Shown here: in pieces, positions 35,726 through 48,590 of the stretch
Layout: the number at the start of each line of letters is the position of its first letter
Numbering within the stretch: position 1 is the stretch's first letter
From: Tamarix chinensis
Lineage: Eukaryota; Streptophyta; Magnoliopsida; Caryophyllales; Tamaricaceae
NCBI GenBank assembly: GCA_030549775.1
Contig: CM060172.1
Span: 124,423,122 to 124,487,121 of the forward strand
Direction of reading: 5' to 3'
DNA: 64,000 nucleotides
The notes under the pieces: generated by a model
What the model was told of the DNA's origin: nothing
Seen by the model: the letters and a program-made list of their open reading frames with translations, nothing else
The model's database searches: none
Made by a program: the position numbers and the translations under genes

Positions 35726-36014
35726 CATTATAATTATTATTACTTAACCTTACTTTAGAACTTTCCTAACCAATAATAATAATATTATTATTAATGGTAT
35801 ACAACTTTAATATTATTATGATTATTATTATGATTATTATTATTATTACTATTATTATTATTGTTATCATCATTATTATTCTTACTATTATTATTAATGC
35901 TAACTTTGGCCTATTATTACCTTTATTATTATGATAAATATTTGAACCCTTATATTACTATTACAATTTCAAATATTATTATTATTAGTATTATTATTAA
36001 CATTATTATTATTA

Positions 36015-36055
<41 letters not shown>

Positions 36056-36330
36056 CTTGACCATAGTATCCCCAAGGCTACTACTATTATGATTACTAGG
36101 ACCTTTATTAGCATTATTCTTAAGATTTGAACTATTATTATTATTATTATTATTATTAACTTGTCATTATTGTTAACATTTCATATATCACTAACCTTAC
36201 TACCACTACTAGCATTATTATTATTAGTATCATTATGGTCACTACTTTTATATTACTAATATCACTATTATTATTACTAGGGTTTGGATTGATATTAGAA
36301 TTATCACAACTACTACTACTACTATTATTA
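35640..36330 (+). repeat. ATT microsatellite inside LTR
   Basis: Imperfect (ATT)n with runs such as 35684-35730 and 36004-36052, at the same place in the LTR as the tracts at 2936-3720, 14230-15200 and 47800-48590. Confidence 0.88.
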
Positions 36331-38009
36331 GTAGTAATATTGAAACTATTACCTTCAATAATATGAACATCACTATGATTACTTTAACATAAACCGTGGT
36401 AGCTACTAAGACTTATTTTGGTTAGTAGTAGCATGATTAATAATTTTGAGAATAATAACCCTACTTTTATTTATAAAATAACTATTACTATTATTAACCA
36501 TAATAGTAGGCCATAATAAGGGTAAGATAGGAAATGATGGTAATTTTAGCAAAAGGGAGGTTAACCCATAGTATTTCCTTCTTATATGTGAATCAAATCA
36601 AAACCCTAATGAGGCATAGGAGCGTGCTCCAAGCCTGGTGTCGTATTTGGTAAGGATATGGTTAAGGCTTTTATGTGTAAGAATATGCTATGTGTGTTGG
36701 TTTGATGGGTGTGCTTTATATTTTATATTATCATGTTATTGTGGCAGCTTGCTAAGTATGGAGCTAAGGTAGGTTGTATTTGTTTATGATATGTGTAATG
36801 TGATGTTATTACTTATACTTGAATTATTCTTATGTAATACTGCCCATTATGGCATGCATGATAGGATGTCCTAAGTCGTATGATGTGTTTGTGAGAGAAA
36901 TCGAAAAGAATGAGGAAAGTGAGTTGACTAGAGAATGATAATGATTGCCTAATTATCTTATGACCTATAGGTAGAGAAAAGAGGAATAATGGGAATGGAT
37001 TAAACATGTATGTGAAGTATAGGGTTTTCATGGGATGGTTAGCCTTTGCATGGGGATGACTTTTACGTGGGAAAAGTTGATTTGAGGATCGAGTAAGGTG
37101 AGGGAAGAATTGTTAGAGCGATTGGAGTCCATATGTGAAAAATAGTACGTGGGTTGATGTAAGGATGCATGGGGGATTTGACTAGGGTTTTGGGAGGAAA
37201 CCCTCGGTGAGAGAAATGTGTAAGGGACGAAAAATTAATGGAAATAGTTAGAATGAGGATAAAATATGGAAGGGGTGTCACATGGAGGAAAAGTGAGTCA
37301 AGTGAGAAGAATGTACTTAGGTGTTAGGTGAGTGGCATAAAGAAAAGGAGAAGTACTAGGGTTTCGGGGAGCTAACTAAGGTTTTTGGTGATCATGTATG
37401 AGAGTTGGATAGAGAGGTTGTAATGTCAAGTGTGGGTCAAGAGGGGTGATGGCTTTGGTAATAACAAAGAGTTTGGGGGTTCATGGTGACAGGAAAAAAG
37501 ATGGAAGGAAGTCTTGGGATCATGGGTTGTATTGGATATGTGTCATGTGGAAGAGGTGATGGTAAGTAAGAGTGATAAATGAATAACATCATATTGGGAA
37601 AGAGAGGTGGTAGAGTTTTGGGATGGCCAACTAGGGTTTTATAGCCACATGTATTATATAGGAAGTAAAATGAGGTGCTTGGGGATGAATCGAGCGATGT
37701 GATAAATTGGAGGAGTATGAGTTGCATGGGATAGAGGTAGGTTAGGCCATATAGGCCAAATTGGGGTGTTCCCGGAAGAAAACCCTAGAGAGTGATATTA
37801 AGTTGATTCAGAAATATGGTAAGTGGGCCTCAGAGTTGAGTATTCATGGTAATGAGGAAAGAGTGGGAAATGATATTTGGATGTACTAGAGGAAGTAAAA
37901 GTCCCAAAATATAGGACAGGACTGTCGGGAAGTCAAGTGGGTCGTGCATGTCTATTCGGAGTTGTGTGTGGAATAAGATACAATAAAACACTAAGCTCTT
38001 AATATTGGT

Positions 38010-38570
38010 CAGGTGCGTTTTGCTATACTGAGTGATTTTTTGGTCCATCGACTATAATAGTGGTTAGGAGTGTTTTGCCCTATTGAGTGTTTCCGGGTCC
38101 ACCGACTATAATAGTGGGGGACTCTAGGCTCAATAAACCAAACATTGTATGGTAATAAGTCTTGGGAAGATACTGTTTATTTATAGTGGAACATCTCGTG
38201 AGTCAGGGCCAGTGATGATATATATTTTTCAGTCCACCGACGATAATAGTGGTCAGGTGTGTTATACCCTGTGGAGTGTTTCTGGTCCGCCGGCTATATT
38301 AGTGGGGTTCCTGTACTCACGTGGAATTAATATGAGAAATGTGTGAACCAGAAGTATAAGGCATGGAAAGATGCTAATTATATACAGTGGAACACCATGT
38401 GAGTCGGGGCCAATGAGGTTATACATATATTTTTCGATCCACCAGCAATAAAAGTGGTCAGGTACGTGTTGCCCTGCTAAATGATTCTAGTCCACCAGCT
38501 ATAATAGTGGTTAGGTGCGTTCTGCCCTGTGGAGTGTTTCCGGTCCACTGGCTATAATAGTGGGGTTCCC
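38010..38570 (+). repeat. Module array, expanded to three sub-arrays
   Basis: Seven or so CCACCGxCTATAATAGTGG modules. Two of the sub-arrays share the same long spacer (the ATGTGAGTCGGGGCCAATGA phrase and its copy near 38195), so a sub-array of about 190 bp has been duplicated here compared with the other LTRs. Confidence 0.78.
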
Positions 38571-39193
38571 ATACTCTCATAGAATTAACATAAAAGAGGT
38601 GTAAGACAAATCATTAATATAAGTCCGGCCTGATCTTGTAAATCTGGATTATTATCTTGTACGCCTTATGTGTTTATCCTCTTACATGGCCTTACTTGCG
38701 TGCTTCTTGCTGGTTTTACCCATATGGTTACCTTACTCAGTACGTAATGTACTAACTACCTGTTTCATGAGTGTTGCTCATTCCCACAAGTAGAGGGCCC
38801 ACCTAAGTTTGTGCAGGTAGGAGATGCTATATTCGATGCTTACGACACTTATGAGGCATCGAGTGGGACTGAGAGTTGAACCTGGACTTGGTCTGGGGGT
38901 CGAGAGTGATATGGCTGGATTCTATCTTTCATTCGTTTTACTCTGTATCATCTTATTTTAATCCTGTTTTATCATTTTGTACTTTATGTTCCTTTAGAAA
39001 CTTTAATTATGTATTCCTTTGGATTGTAAACTCTTTTTTTTTACGCGTACTCTGATTTTCACGTTATGAACTTTCTAGTTCTTTTATAAATTCTTGTTTT
39101 AAGTATTGATTCAAGTTTGATGATAACCCTTTTTAGCCTTAGCACTTGGTACTAGAGCGATAGAAGTAAACCAGTATAGTACTAAATGTGGCG

Positions 39194-39287
39194 GTAATAT
39201 CCCCAGAATTCACAGTTTTGTTATTTCTCTTCCGTTAAACCTTTTCATTAAACGGATTTTTTTAGTAGTGAATTTTGGGGGTGTTAT
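39194..39287 (+). repeat. Inverted repeat at LTR 3' terminus
   Basis: GTAATATCCCCAGAATTCAC (39194-39213) pairs with GTGAATTTTGGGGGTGTTAT (39268-39287) at 16 of 20 positions. The four differences are all transitions, as expected from decay of methylated DNA. Confidence 0.75.
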
Positions 39288-39599
39288 ACTTCAATACTAT
39301 AGTACTTAGTAACCCTTTAAACCAAACTGAAATGCAGGCCCGCATGCAACAAATAATACATACATAGTGAAAAATGATAACATACAGACTAATACATCAT
39401 TCAACATTGCACATATAGCAAGAGAAGTATAACACAACATCCATGTACTTAGCAATTCCATCAGGGGAGACAGGCACCAAGACTGAACTTATATTATCAT
39501 AGTAGATTGTACTAATGATAGTACTCTTTTGGTCTCAAGCCATTAATGAATATTATAATTCAATCATCATCTCTCAAATTATATTCATGTGAGTGCGAA

Positions 39600-39910
39600 A
39601 ACTTCACTATTATAGCCAGTGAATCGGAATACACTTTAGGACAGATTGCACCTAACCACTATTATTCATCGGTGGATCGATCTCCAGAGTAGTAGGTTCT
39701 TGGCCACTATTATCGCTGGTGGATCGATTTGACCTCGATTCACATGGTGTTCCACTATAAATGATTAGTATTTTTCCATGATTTATTCATATCCAAGATT
39801 TAGTTTATTAAGCTTGGGCCCCCCGCTATTATAGCCGGTGGACCGGAATACGCATATATATCTTCTCGGATAAAGCGCTATTGGGCCATTATTAATATTG
39901 GTGGACTGGT
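39600..39910 (-). repeat. Module array of the oldest LTR
   Basis: Five decayed CCACTATTATAGCCGGTGGA modules in reverse orientation, spaced about 60 bp within two sub-arrays. The CCCGCTATTATAGCCGGTGG copy near 39820 is the least decayed. Confidence 0.75.
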
Positions 39911-40178
39911 ACACATAATATAATCCAACTGGACCCGACTCAATCGTCTTTCACTTTTATAATTAGTGTTTTCTTTTTTAATTAATACAACAGTTCCATT
40001 TATTTGCCTCAAGGGGGAGATTAAGATCCCGAAGATGCAAAGGTACACCGGTTATATTGGTGCATACAAGCTACTCAATACCCTTCAACCATCAATCCAA
40101 GGACGCAAAGGTACCCTAGTCGCATTGGTGCATACAAGCTACACAGTACCCTACCGACAAGGACACATAATCCATAAG

Positions 40179-40927
40179 TAGGGGTGTGCATTGTCGGATA
40201 TCCATATCCGACCGGATATTTTTTTCGGATATCCGATCCGACCAGATATTCGATATCCCATATCCGAATCTGTATCCGAATACACCGGATATCCGAAACA
40301 TTGGATATCTGAAATATCGGATCGGATATCGGATATATCGGATTATTGAAAAAAAAGATTCGATTATTAAATTTACATATATAATCTATAACTAAAAATT
40401 TTTTTTAGCATAAACACTTGTTTAATTATTCAGCTTGCATACAAAAAGATAAAATACATGATTAATCATATCCAAAAAAAATTAGTGATCAAGATTTGTG
40501 AACAATGGCGCTCTAGAACTGTGGAACGACCTAAGTTAAGAGGTTCAAAAAATTTAGGAGTTTTTTTTTCTGGTTTGGGTGCTTGCGTGTGTGTAGGTCG
40601 TGACCTATTTGACTATTTGTAGAGTGTAGATGTTTATTTTAGACTTTAGTTTAGTAAATTATATTTGGACTCATGTACTATAGTAAAAAAATGATCCAAA
40701 CTTGAAGATTGAAAGAAAAAAAATCAGATTATAAATTAAATTATGCCTAAATATAACTCACTTATTCTTAAAACCGGATATTTTTTACGGATCGGATTAT
40801 CCACTAAAAAATCGGATCGGATATCCGCTCCGCTTTTTAAAAACCGGATCGGATATCCAAAATTTTGGATCGGTTTTTTCGGATACCGGATTGATTTTTT
40901 GGATCTCGGTTTTTCTGCACAGCCCTA
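40179..40927. mobile_element. Non-autonomous hAT element, 749 bp, TSD TCCATAAG
   Basis: Terminal inverted repeats TAGGGGTGTGCA and TGCACAGCCCTA match at 11 of 12 positions. Perfect 8-bp duplications TCCATAAG lie at 40171-40178 and 40928-40935, as expected for hAT insertion. Both subterminal regions are packed with CGGATATCC and ATCGGATCGG words (40195-40350 and 40775-40910), likely transposase-binding subterminal repeats. The middle has no transposase frame. The frames at 40116-40395 and 40743-40934 are translations of these repeats. Confidence 0.93.
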
Positions 40928-41559
40928 TCCATAAGTATGTATACCCCCTAAATAGGTATGTAGAGCTAGATAGAGTAAGATGTAGGACCTGGCTGGGGCA
41001 CTAAAGCACGCCAAAAATTACCAGAATAACCGTGAACTAAACCACATCTTTAGGGTAACAACTTTTGAAGAGCCACCATTCCCTATCTTGAGGTCTTCCA
41101 CTTTAATTATTAGTGTCTTAATTAAGGTGACTATGAGAAGCACAACAACTACATACTTATGCACTTCCATTTGTTTCTGTTATCATTAAGTAATCCTTAT
41201 TCATACAATTATCAATGATAACCTTAAGTAATCACTAAGGCCATCATTCTCTCATCCAAATTCTAATTCAGGATTCATTTCCATTTGTTTATATGCCATA
41301 AAGGATTTATCGCATCAAGATCACATTACGATCTTAGAGTTTGGTTAGTTCACATCGAAGGATTATGATACAAATAACCCTAACATGCATGATTAATGAT
41401 TAAGACACTTCCTTCATGAATATGAGATAAACACTATACCATACCCTTAATTATCCACCAAATTCCAGGTTATGTCATGTTCTTGTGATACTTGTTATTC
41501 AATGTTACTTGTGTCTTACTATGAAACTCTTTTAATCCATTGACATGTTAAATACAAGT

Positions 41560-42660
41560 TACTAATTTACCCCCATCATCCTTACAAGATTACTGAAACA
41601 CCCCTTCTTTGTAAAACTACCAAGTCACCCCTTTTCATTCGCCAAATTATCATATTACCCTTCATGTTTGCATAATTAGCATATTACCCATTTGTATTGG
41701 TTAAACTACCAAATTATCCTCCATACTTATTAAATTACCAACTTTACCCCTCATACTCGTTAACTTACCAATATAACCTTTCAGTGGGTTAAATTACCGT
41801 ACTACCCTTCATATTTGTCTAAATTACCAAATTGCCCCTTAGGCTTATTAAGTTACCAAATCACCCTTCATACTCGGTACACTTGCCAGATTTTCCATTT
41901 GGTCAGTTAGATTATCAAATTGTCCTTCTTTATTATTATAATTATCAAATTGCCTTTTTAGTTGGTTAAATTACCAAATTGTCCTTCTTCATTATTATAA
42001 TTACCAAATTACCTTTTCAGTTGGTTAAATTACCAAATTGCTTTTCTTCATTAATATAATTACCAAATTACCTTTTTAGTTGGTTAATTTACCAATTTGC
42101 CCTTCTTCATCACTACAATTACCATTTTATCCTTCTTCATTATTATAATTACTAAATTGCCCCTTTTAAATGGATAAATTACCAAATTGCCCTTCTTCAT
42201 TATTATAATTATGCTTTTGCCCCTCTTTCTACAAATTACTAAAATACTCTTTTCTTTATACCAAATTACTATTTTACCCATTTACTTTATAAAACTACCA
42301 AAATACCCTTCCTTTACACCGAATTAACATTTTACCCTTTTACATTACGTAATTACCAAAATACCATTCCTTTATACCAAATTACCATTTTACCCTTCTA
42401 CTTTATTAAATTACCAAAATACCCTTCCTTTACACCAATTTACCATTTTACCCTCCTACTTTATTAAATTACTAAAATACCCTTCCTTTATATTTAATTC
42501 ACCAAAATACTTTCTTACACCCAAAAATTACCAAGTTATCCCCTTTCCATGTAAAATTACTAAATTACCCTCCTTCCTTGTCCATTTACCATTTTACCCC
42601 TTTTACTCTTATAATTTACCATTTTTCCCTTATTATACCACTTTTACCAAAATACCCTTA
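41560..42660 (-). repeat. 'AAATTACC' short tandem repeat array
   Basis: The opposite-strand counterpart of 10500-11560. Repeats are based on AAATTACCAAATTGCCCTTC with a dimer period of about 59 bp around 41930-42200, where TTACCAAATTACCTTTTxAG alternates with TTACCAAATTGCCCTTCTTC. The unit and period differ from the other copy, so the arrays have rearranged independently. Confidence 0.85.
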
Positions 42661-44554
42661 CTACATAAAATATTAATATTAATGCACCTTACCCATCATC
42701 CAACTCCACCAACTATTATTATTTAACTTTAATACACATTAACACCTACCGCACACATATTTAGGCTACACCTTTTACACATGCAAAAATTATCAAAATG
42801 CCCCTAGGGCTCATCTTAACATTACTTATGCACCAAATGTCAATATTAACATATCATATCATACATATACACCTAACATTACTGTTAACAATAAAGCTCT
42901 TCCTTAAGCACTATTTCTACACTTGACACATAAATTAACATGCCTTCATTTTTATCAATCAACACAAGCAACTAAATTTACTATACTTAATAACATATAT
43001 CATGCATATAAACATATTAAAAACCCTAATGTGCTAACATATGTATATCTGTACATTTAAGTAGAGTTTAACGATTATCTTATTTTCCGCAAAAATCAAA
43101 CCTTATCGGTACCCTGGTTAAAGATTAAAGCTTTGATTAGTAAAAATCAATCCCTAAAAATAATATAAAAAATTATCATAATAGAAGTAGAAAAATCAAA
43201 GAAATAATTTTCATATCAAAAGCTTAATTAATATATATCAATACCAACTATCTTTATGCCTTGAAATTAATTGAATCTAGGCTAAAATTGAAGGCAAGAC
43301 TCATGCTGCTCATGCATAAATGAAGGAGGAAGGGGGTCGAATGAGGGAGTTGGGAAAATGGAGGGAGTTGGTTCGGGTTAGGGTTTTTGGGGTGTGAGGG
43401 GAGTTAGGGTGGAGGCTAGATGTAGGGATTGAGTGGGGGAGTAGGTGGTGGTCGGGGGTGGATGATCGGCAGCCAAGGGCAGCAGAGGTGGTGGCTACAG
43501 GGCTACAAAGTTGGTTGCAGGGATGGCGGAGGAGAAGAAGGAAGGGAAAAGAAGCATGAGAATGGAGAGAAATAAAATAAAATAATTTTTTGGAATAATA
43601 AAATTTAATATTTTTGATAGATAAATTAATTTAATAATTTAATATATTGGTTTAAAAAGGTTAATTTTAGAAAAATATTAGTTTGGAAAATTATTAAAGT
43701 AAATTGAGTATGATAAAACAACAAAATATTTATTTTAATTTATTAAATATTCATATCCATTTTCATATGCTCAAAAATCCACAAAATAATTAACTTAAAT
43801 AAATTTAAAAGTTAATTTATCCCAAATAAATGCTATCTAGTAAATTATAGGTGCAATACTGCTGAAAAATTTTGTTTAATGAAAGGGTTTAACAGAAGCG
43901 AAATACCAAAACTGTAAATTCTGGGGATATTACCGCCATAATTAGTACCAAACCAGTTCACTCCTACCGTTCCAGTACCAAGTGCCAAGGCTGAATAGGA
44001 TTAACATTAAACACAAGTCAACAATTAAAATGAGCATTCATGAAAGAACTGAATCGTTCACCATACAGAAAATCAGAGTGTGGTAAACAAAAGAGTTACA
44101 ACCTAGAAGTAAGGATTTAAAGTTCCCAACAACAGAAAACACCGTACAACAACATAAAACTAAATCAAAATAGTATAGGAAAAACAAAATAGAAGATATA
44201 ATCCAGCTAGGTCACTCTTGATCCCCAAGCTAGGTCCAGGCTCAATTCTCAACCCCGCCTGATGCCTCATAAGTGTTGTAGGCATCAAAAATAGTATCAC
44301 CGACCCGCACAAAGTTAGAAGGGCCTTCTGCTCGTGGGAATGAGTAGCACCCATGAAACGGGTGGTCAGTGCTACGATTGAGTAAGGTAACCGTGCATTA
44401 AGGGCAACACATAAGGCACATAATACAAGCACGATGATATGACAACATACAATCTTTTAGATAAATAAAGGCCAAACTGCAGTCTAGATAAACTGATTAT
44501 TTAATCTCTGAATTGTACTCATTTCATACCATACTTATCGATCCATGCGATTAC

Positions 44555-44905
44555 GGGAACCCCACTATTATAGCCGGTGGATCAGTCACGTACAGGGCAG
44601 AATGCACCTAACCACTATTATATGCCGGTGGATCGGTCTCCAAGGCAAGATGCTCTTGGCCACTATTATGTCGGTGGATCGGTTTAGCCCCAACTCTCAT
44701 GGTGTTCTACTGTAAGTACTTAGTGTCTTTTATGTGACTTATCAAACTTAGGGTTTGGTTTATTGAGCTCAGGATCCCCCACTATTATAGCCGATGGATC
44801 GGTCACTTATAGGGTAGAACGCACCTGACCACTATTATATGCCGATGGATTGGTCTCTAGAGCACCCCGGCACCTGGCCACTATTATGCCGGTGGATCTG
44901 TCTGG
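44555..44905 (-). repeat. Module array
   Basis: Six CCACTATTATAGCCGGTGGA modules in two sub-arrays of three, the same arrangement as 30095-30440 but inverted. The copy at about 44560-44585 is nearly exact. Second-type modules end in CCACTATTATATGCCGGTGG. Confidence 0.82.
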
Positions 44906-45662
44906 GCCTGGCTCAATAATCTTCCACAAATGATTAGTGTCTTATTCAACAGATTTCACCCTAGACATGCATGACTAACTCCATCTACACTTATCCTCCC
45001 AAGAGGGCTCGTCCCATATCTTGAGACTTCTGCACCTCCTAACTACCCTAACAACCTTTTCTTATTCCATTACTCATACTAGAGGCCCAAATCCTAGGTG
45101 TGTGGGTCAAGGCCCACTACCTAACACTGATAAGCCCATTCACAGTTTTCCTTAGGGTTTTTATGCAGAAAACCCTAATTTAGGCCTATGTGGCCCATCC
45201 TTCTCTGCCTCACACAACCCAGACTGTTTTAACACCCTACACATCACAACCCTTAGATTCAACCCTCATCATCTCATGTTACTCCCCCAAATACACGTGT
45301 GACCCCGAAACCCTAGGTGACCACACCAAACCCTAGCTGGCCATGCCAACCCTAGCATCCTCCTTTCCACATATCCCCCTCCATTTCTCACCTTCCACTC
45401 TTGCTTCCCATGATACCCATGCTCGCCCCACTCATGACAATCCCCCATCCTCATCTCATACTCCACTCACCCTCATTTATTCTCCCTTTTCCACCCTCTC
45501 AAATTAGGGTTTCCTCCTAAACCCTAACTCGGTCTCCTATGCACCCTTATACTATCCCACGTACTATTTTTCACCCAAAGCCTCCAATCACCCAAACAAC
45601 TCTTCCATTACCTTCCTCACACCCTAAGAAAACTTTCCATACGTAAAGTCCACCCCCATGCG

Positions 45663-47113
45663 CAGGGACAAAGCCAGGATATAAAGTTCATGGGGTCCCA
45701 ATAAATAACAAGCATATATCTATATATAAAATAATAACAAAATAATAATAATAATATATTTAATATTATCCATAATCATACATAGATATTCGTTTACAAT
45801 TGTACTCGTCGAGGTTTCACATTTTGAAAGCGAGCTATAATAGTCTCATTACTAATAGTATCGGATACATCTTTTTCTATATATGACATTAGACAATTAT
45901 GTACCCATTCATCACACATATGATTTTGCAACTTGTTTTTGATAAAACTCATTGCTGAAAAATTTCTTTCAACAATTGTAGTAGCTACCAGCAAAATCAA
46001 AGCCAGCTTTACAAGCATATAAACCAAAGGATACGTAGTGTGCTTTTTTGTTTCCACTAATTTCCTTGAGAGATCACTAAGTCCTTTTAATTCAGAAAAT
46101 CTATCATCATATCGAACATCCAAAATATAATTCTCAAGCTGATCATCCATACTAATTCAAAATTACACAAACTAATTCAATTGACAAAAATACTCAACTA
46201 ATTTAAAATTACACAAAAATGAACTAATTCTTATAGCCAAACTAATTCATACCATACTAATTCAAAATTAACATAACCTAATTAAAAAATATACAATAAT
46301 CAACTAATTCATGAAAATTAACATAACCTATGCCAAAAACACCATCCACCCTAATTTAAGATTATTTTACAATTGAAATGAAAATAATAAGAAATTCACA
46401 AATTCACAATAAAAGTAGAAATAAAAACACAAACTAATTTAATTAACAAAAATTAAATTAGATTTCATCTTTAAAAAAAACTCACCTTCTCAATCTCTCT
46501 AGCTCTCAGGTCTCGATTGCTGACTTATTGTATTGCTGAGTGTTGGGAGCCTGGGCTTGTTGAGACAGACAGGGATGGCCGGCGGCTGGGGTGCAGTGCA
46601 AGCGAGGTGTACAACAGCCAGCAGCGGAGCGAACAAGGGCTAAAGGCAGCAGCCCGCAAGGCGGGCCGCAACGAGGGCAGAGGAGGTTGAACTCCGATGG
46701 CGAGAAGCAGTGGTGGGCTCCTGGGCGGGGTGGAATCGACTGGCGGCCGACAGTCCCGAAGCAATGGAGTGGACTCAGCTCAGTGAAGTAGGGTTATTGG
46801 AGCTTGTTTCATTGTTTGGTGAGAGAACTGAGAAGGAGGGTTGGCGTTGGCGTCAGGGTCACCGGTCACGCACGCGTGAGGAAAAAAATAGAGGGAAAAA
46901 AAGTAGAAAAAATAGAAATGCTGAAGAGGTATAAAATTGTTAGCACCGGGGTTTGAACTCAGGACCCCGTGCTTCACTTAATTTTATATATGACATTCTA
47001 ACCAATGTTCTAGAGAAATTTTTTGATATTCAATAATGTGTATATAATATATAACTTTAAAAAAATCCATGGGGTCAAGCGACCCCATAGGCTCTTAATT
47101 AGCTCCGTCCCTG
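45663..47113 (-). mobile_element. hAT element with transposase remnant, TSD CCCATGCG
   Basis: Ends are CAGGGACAAAGCC and AGCTCCGTCCCTG, an imperfect terminal inverted repeat. Perfect 8-bp duplications CCCATGCG lie at 45655-45662 and 47114-47121. It is 1451 bp long and keeps only the last part of the transposase (45794-46150, minus). The segment 46490-46900 is GC-rich with short overlapping frames and no recognisable domain. Near the right end, 46940-47010 resembles sequence common in plant hAT copies (GGGTTTGAACTCAGGACCCC-like). Confidence 0.93.
45794..46150 (-). pseudogene. hAT transposase C-terminal dimerisation domain (fragment, 118 aa)
   Basis: Remnant of a transposase of the zinc-finger (BED/TTF-type) hAT group that is common in plants. 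The open frame contains YPLVYMLVKLALILLVATT, then VERNFSAMSFIKNKLQNHM and CLMSYIEKDV. These correspond to the hAT dimerisation-domain pattern with its conserved (V)ERxFSxM-KxxLRNxM segment and terminal YIExD. The N-terminal zinc finger and the catalytic DDE part are absent from the element, so it cannot act alone. The true exon start is unknown, and Met1 is merely the first ATG in this frame. The frame is unbroken, which suggests the insertion is fairly recent. Confidence 0.85.
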
Positions 47114-47799
47114 CCCATGCGGACTCCATCCATCCCATGCAAGCCCTCAAATTTTTCATGCAAAACCTTAGATTCTCCCATGCAAACCCTAGATTCTCCC
47201 ATACAAAGTTCATCCACTTCATTTTGCTTAAAGTCCCCTTTTATTCTTCCTCTCATAGATCATAAGATGTTTGGGTCAATCCCACATTCCTTGGTCAACT
47301 TACTTCCCCATTTTTCTTTTTTTCATCCTTCCACCCCATATCACTATATTAATTATCCTAGCATACATGCCCTAAAAGGGTCATATCACATCACATCACC
47401 ATTCACAACACAAACATATTGTACACATGCCATAAGAGAACACAAGAGCATACCTCAACTCCAAGTTGCGCTACATATAAAACGGTTATAACAATACCAC
47501 AAGATACACAACATATCGTTATACATGGCATCCAAGGCATATAATACACATAGTACACATAAGGCCTTAGCTATACCCTTACCTAACATGACATCGGTCT
47601 TGGAGCACACTCCTACGCCTCCTTAAGGTTTTGGCTGGTTTCACCTATAAGAGGGAAAAACTAAGGATTAGTTTCCCTCCTACCAAAAATACTATTATTT
47701 CCTATTTTATTCTAAGATTAGGGTTACTATTATTAAAGGGAACTTCACAAGTGAAAAATAGGATTTTTATCCTCAAGTTAGCCTACTAGATTATTACTA

Positions 47800-48044
47800 G
47801 TCAAAATAGATTTATGTTAATATTTATAGCTATATTTATATTATTAAATCTAATAGCTTTATTTCTTCTAATAATAGTACTAACACTAGTTATAAAAAAA
47901 ATAGTGATGTTAATAATAATAGTAATACTAATACTCCTAGTAATAGAAACCCTAGTATTTTTAAGGCTAAGGCTAATAATAGGGTTATGGATAAAATAAT
48001 AATATAATAATAGTAATACTAACAAAATACTAATATTGCTAAAG

Positions 48045-48084
<40 letters not shown>

Positions 48085-48332
48085 TAATAACAATAATAAT
48101 AATAGTTATATTTGAAATAATGATAATATAAGGGTTCAAATATTTTTACCATAATAATAATAGTAATAACAATAATAACAGTAATAATAATAATGCTATA
48201 GTAACAATGTTAATAATAAAGGCATTAGGAATAATATTAGTAATATTTGAATAATAAATAATAATAATAATATTAAGGTTAGAATATTCTTCTTTTATAG
48301 TAACAAAATAATAACATGCTAAATCTAGTATC

Positions 48333-48375
<43 letters not shown>

Positions 48376-48432
48376 GAGTAATAATAATAATAATAATCAT
48401 AATCATAATAACACTAAAATTGTAGACCATTA

Positions 48433-48463
<31 letters not shown>

Positions 48464-48590
48464 GGGTAAAGAAAATTCTGAAGTAAGGTTAAGTAGTAGT
48501 AGTAGTAGTACTACTACTACTACTACTAATAATAATAATAATAATGATAATAGTAATAATAATATTATGGATAATACCATTAACACTATT
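47800..48590 (-). repeat. TAA microsatellite inside LTR
   Basis: Imperfect (TAA)n with clean runs at 48048-48080 and 48328-48372 and a mirror-like GTAGTAGTAGTA / CTACTACTACTA switch at 48493-48526. Confidence 0.85.

Larger units (their letters stand above)
34112..39288 (+). mobile_element. Giant LTR, 5177 bp, TSD CTTCA
   Basis: Starts TGAAATACCCCAAAA and ends TTTTGGGGGTGTTATA. Perfect 5-bp duplications CTTCA lie at 34107-34111 and 39289-39293. This is the best complete reference copy of the group. Order: AT-rich end (34112-34420), pyrimidine/GC-rich block (34430-35600), ATT microsatellite (35640-36330), decayed exon-like block (36585-36652), 'CATGGGGA' and 'TAGGGTTTT' repeats (37020-37650), three module sub-arrays (38010-38570), hairpins (38738-38795) and a terminal inverted repeat (39194-39287). 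The ends are not direct repeats of each other, so this is one LTR and not an element with two short LTRs. No protein-coding capacity is seen. Confidence 0.92.
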
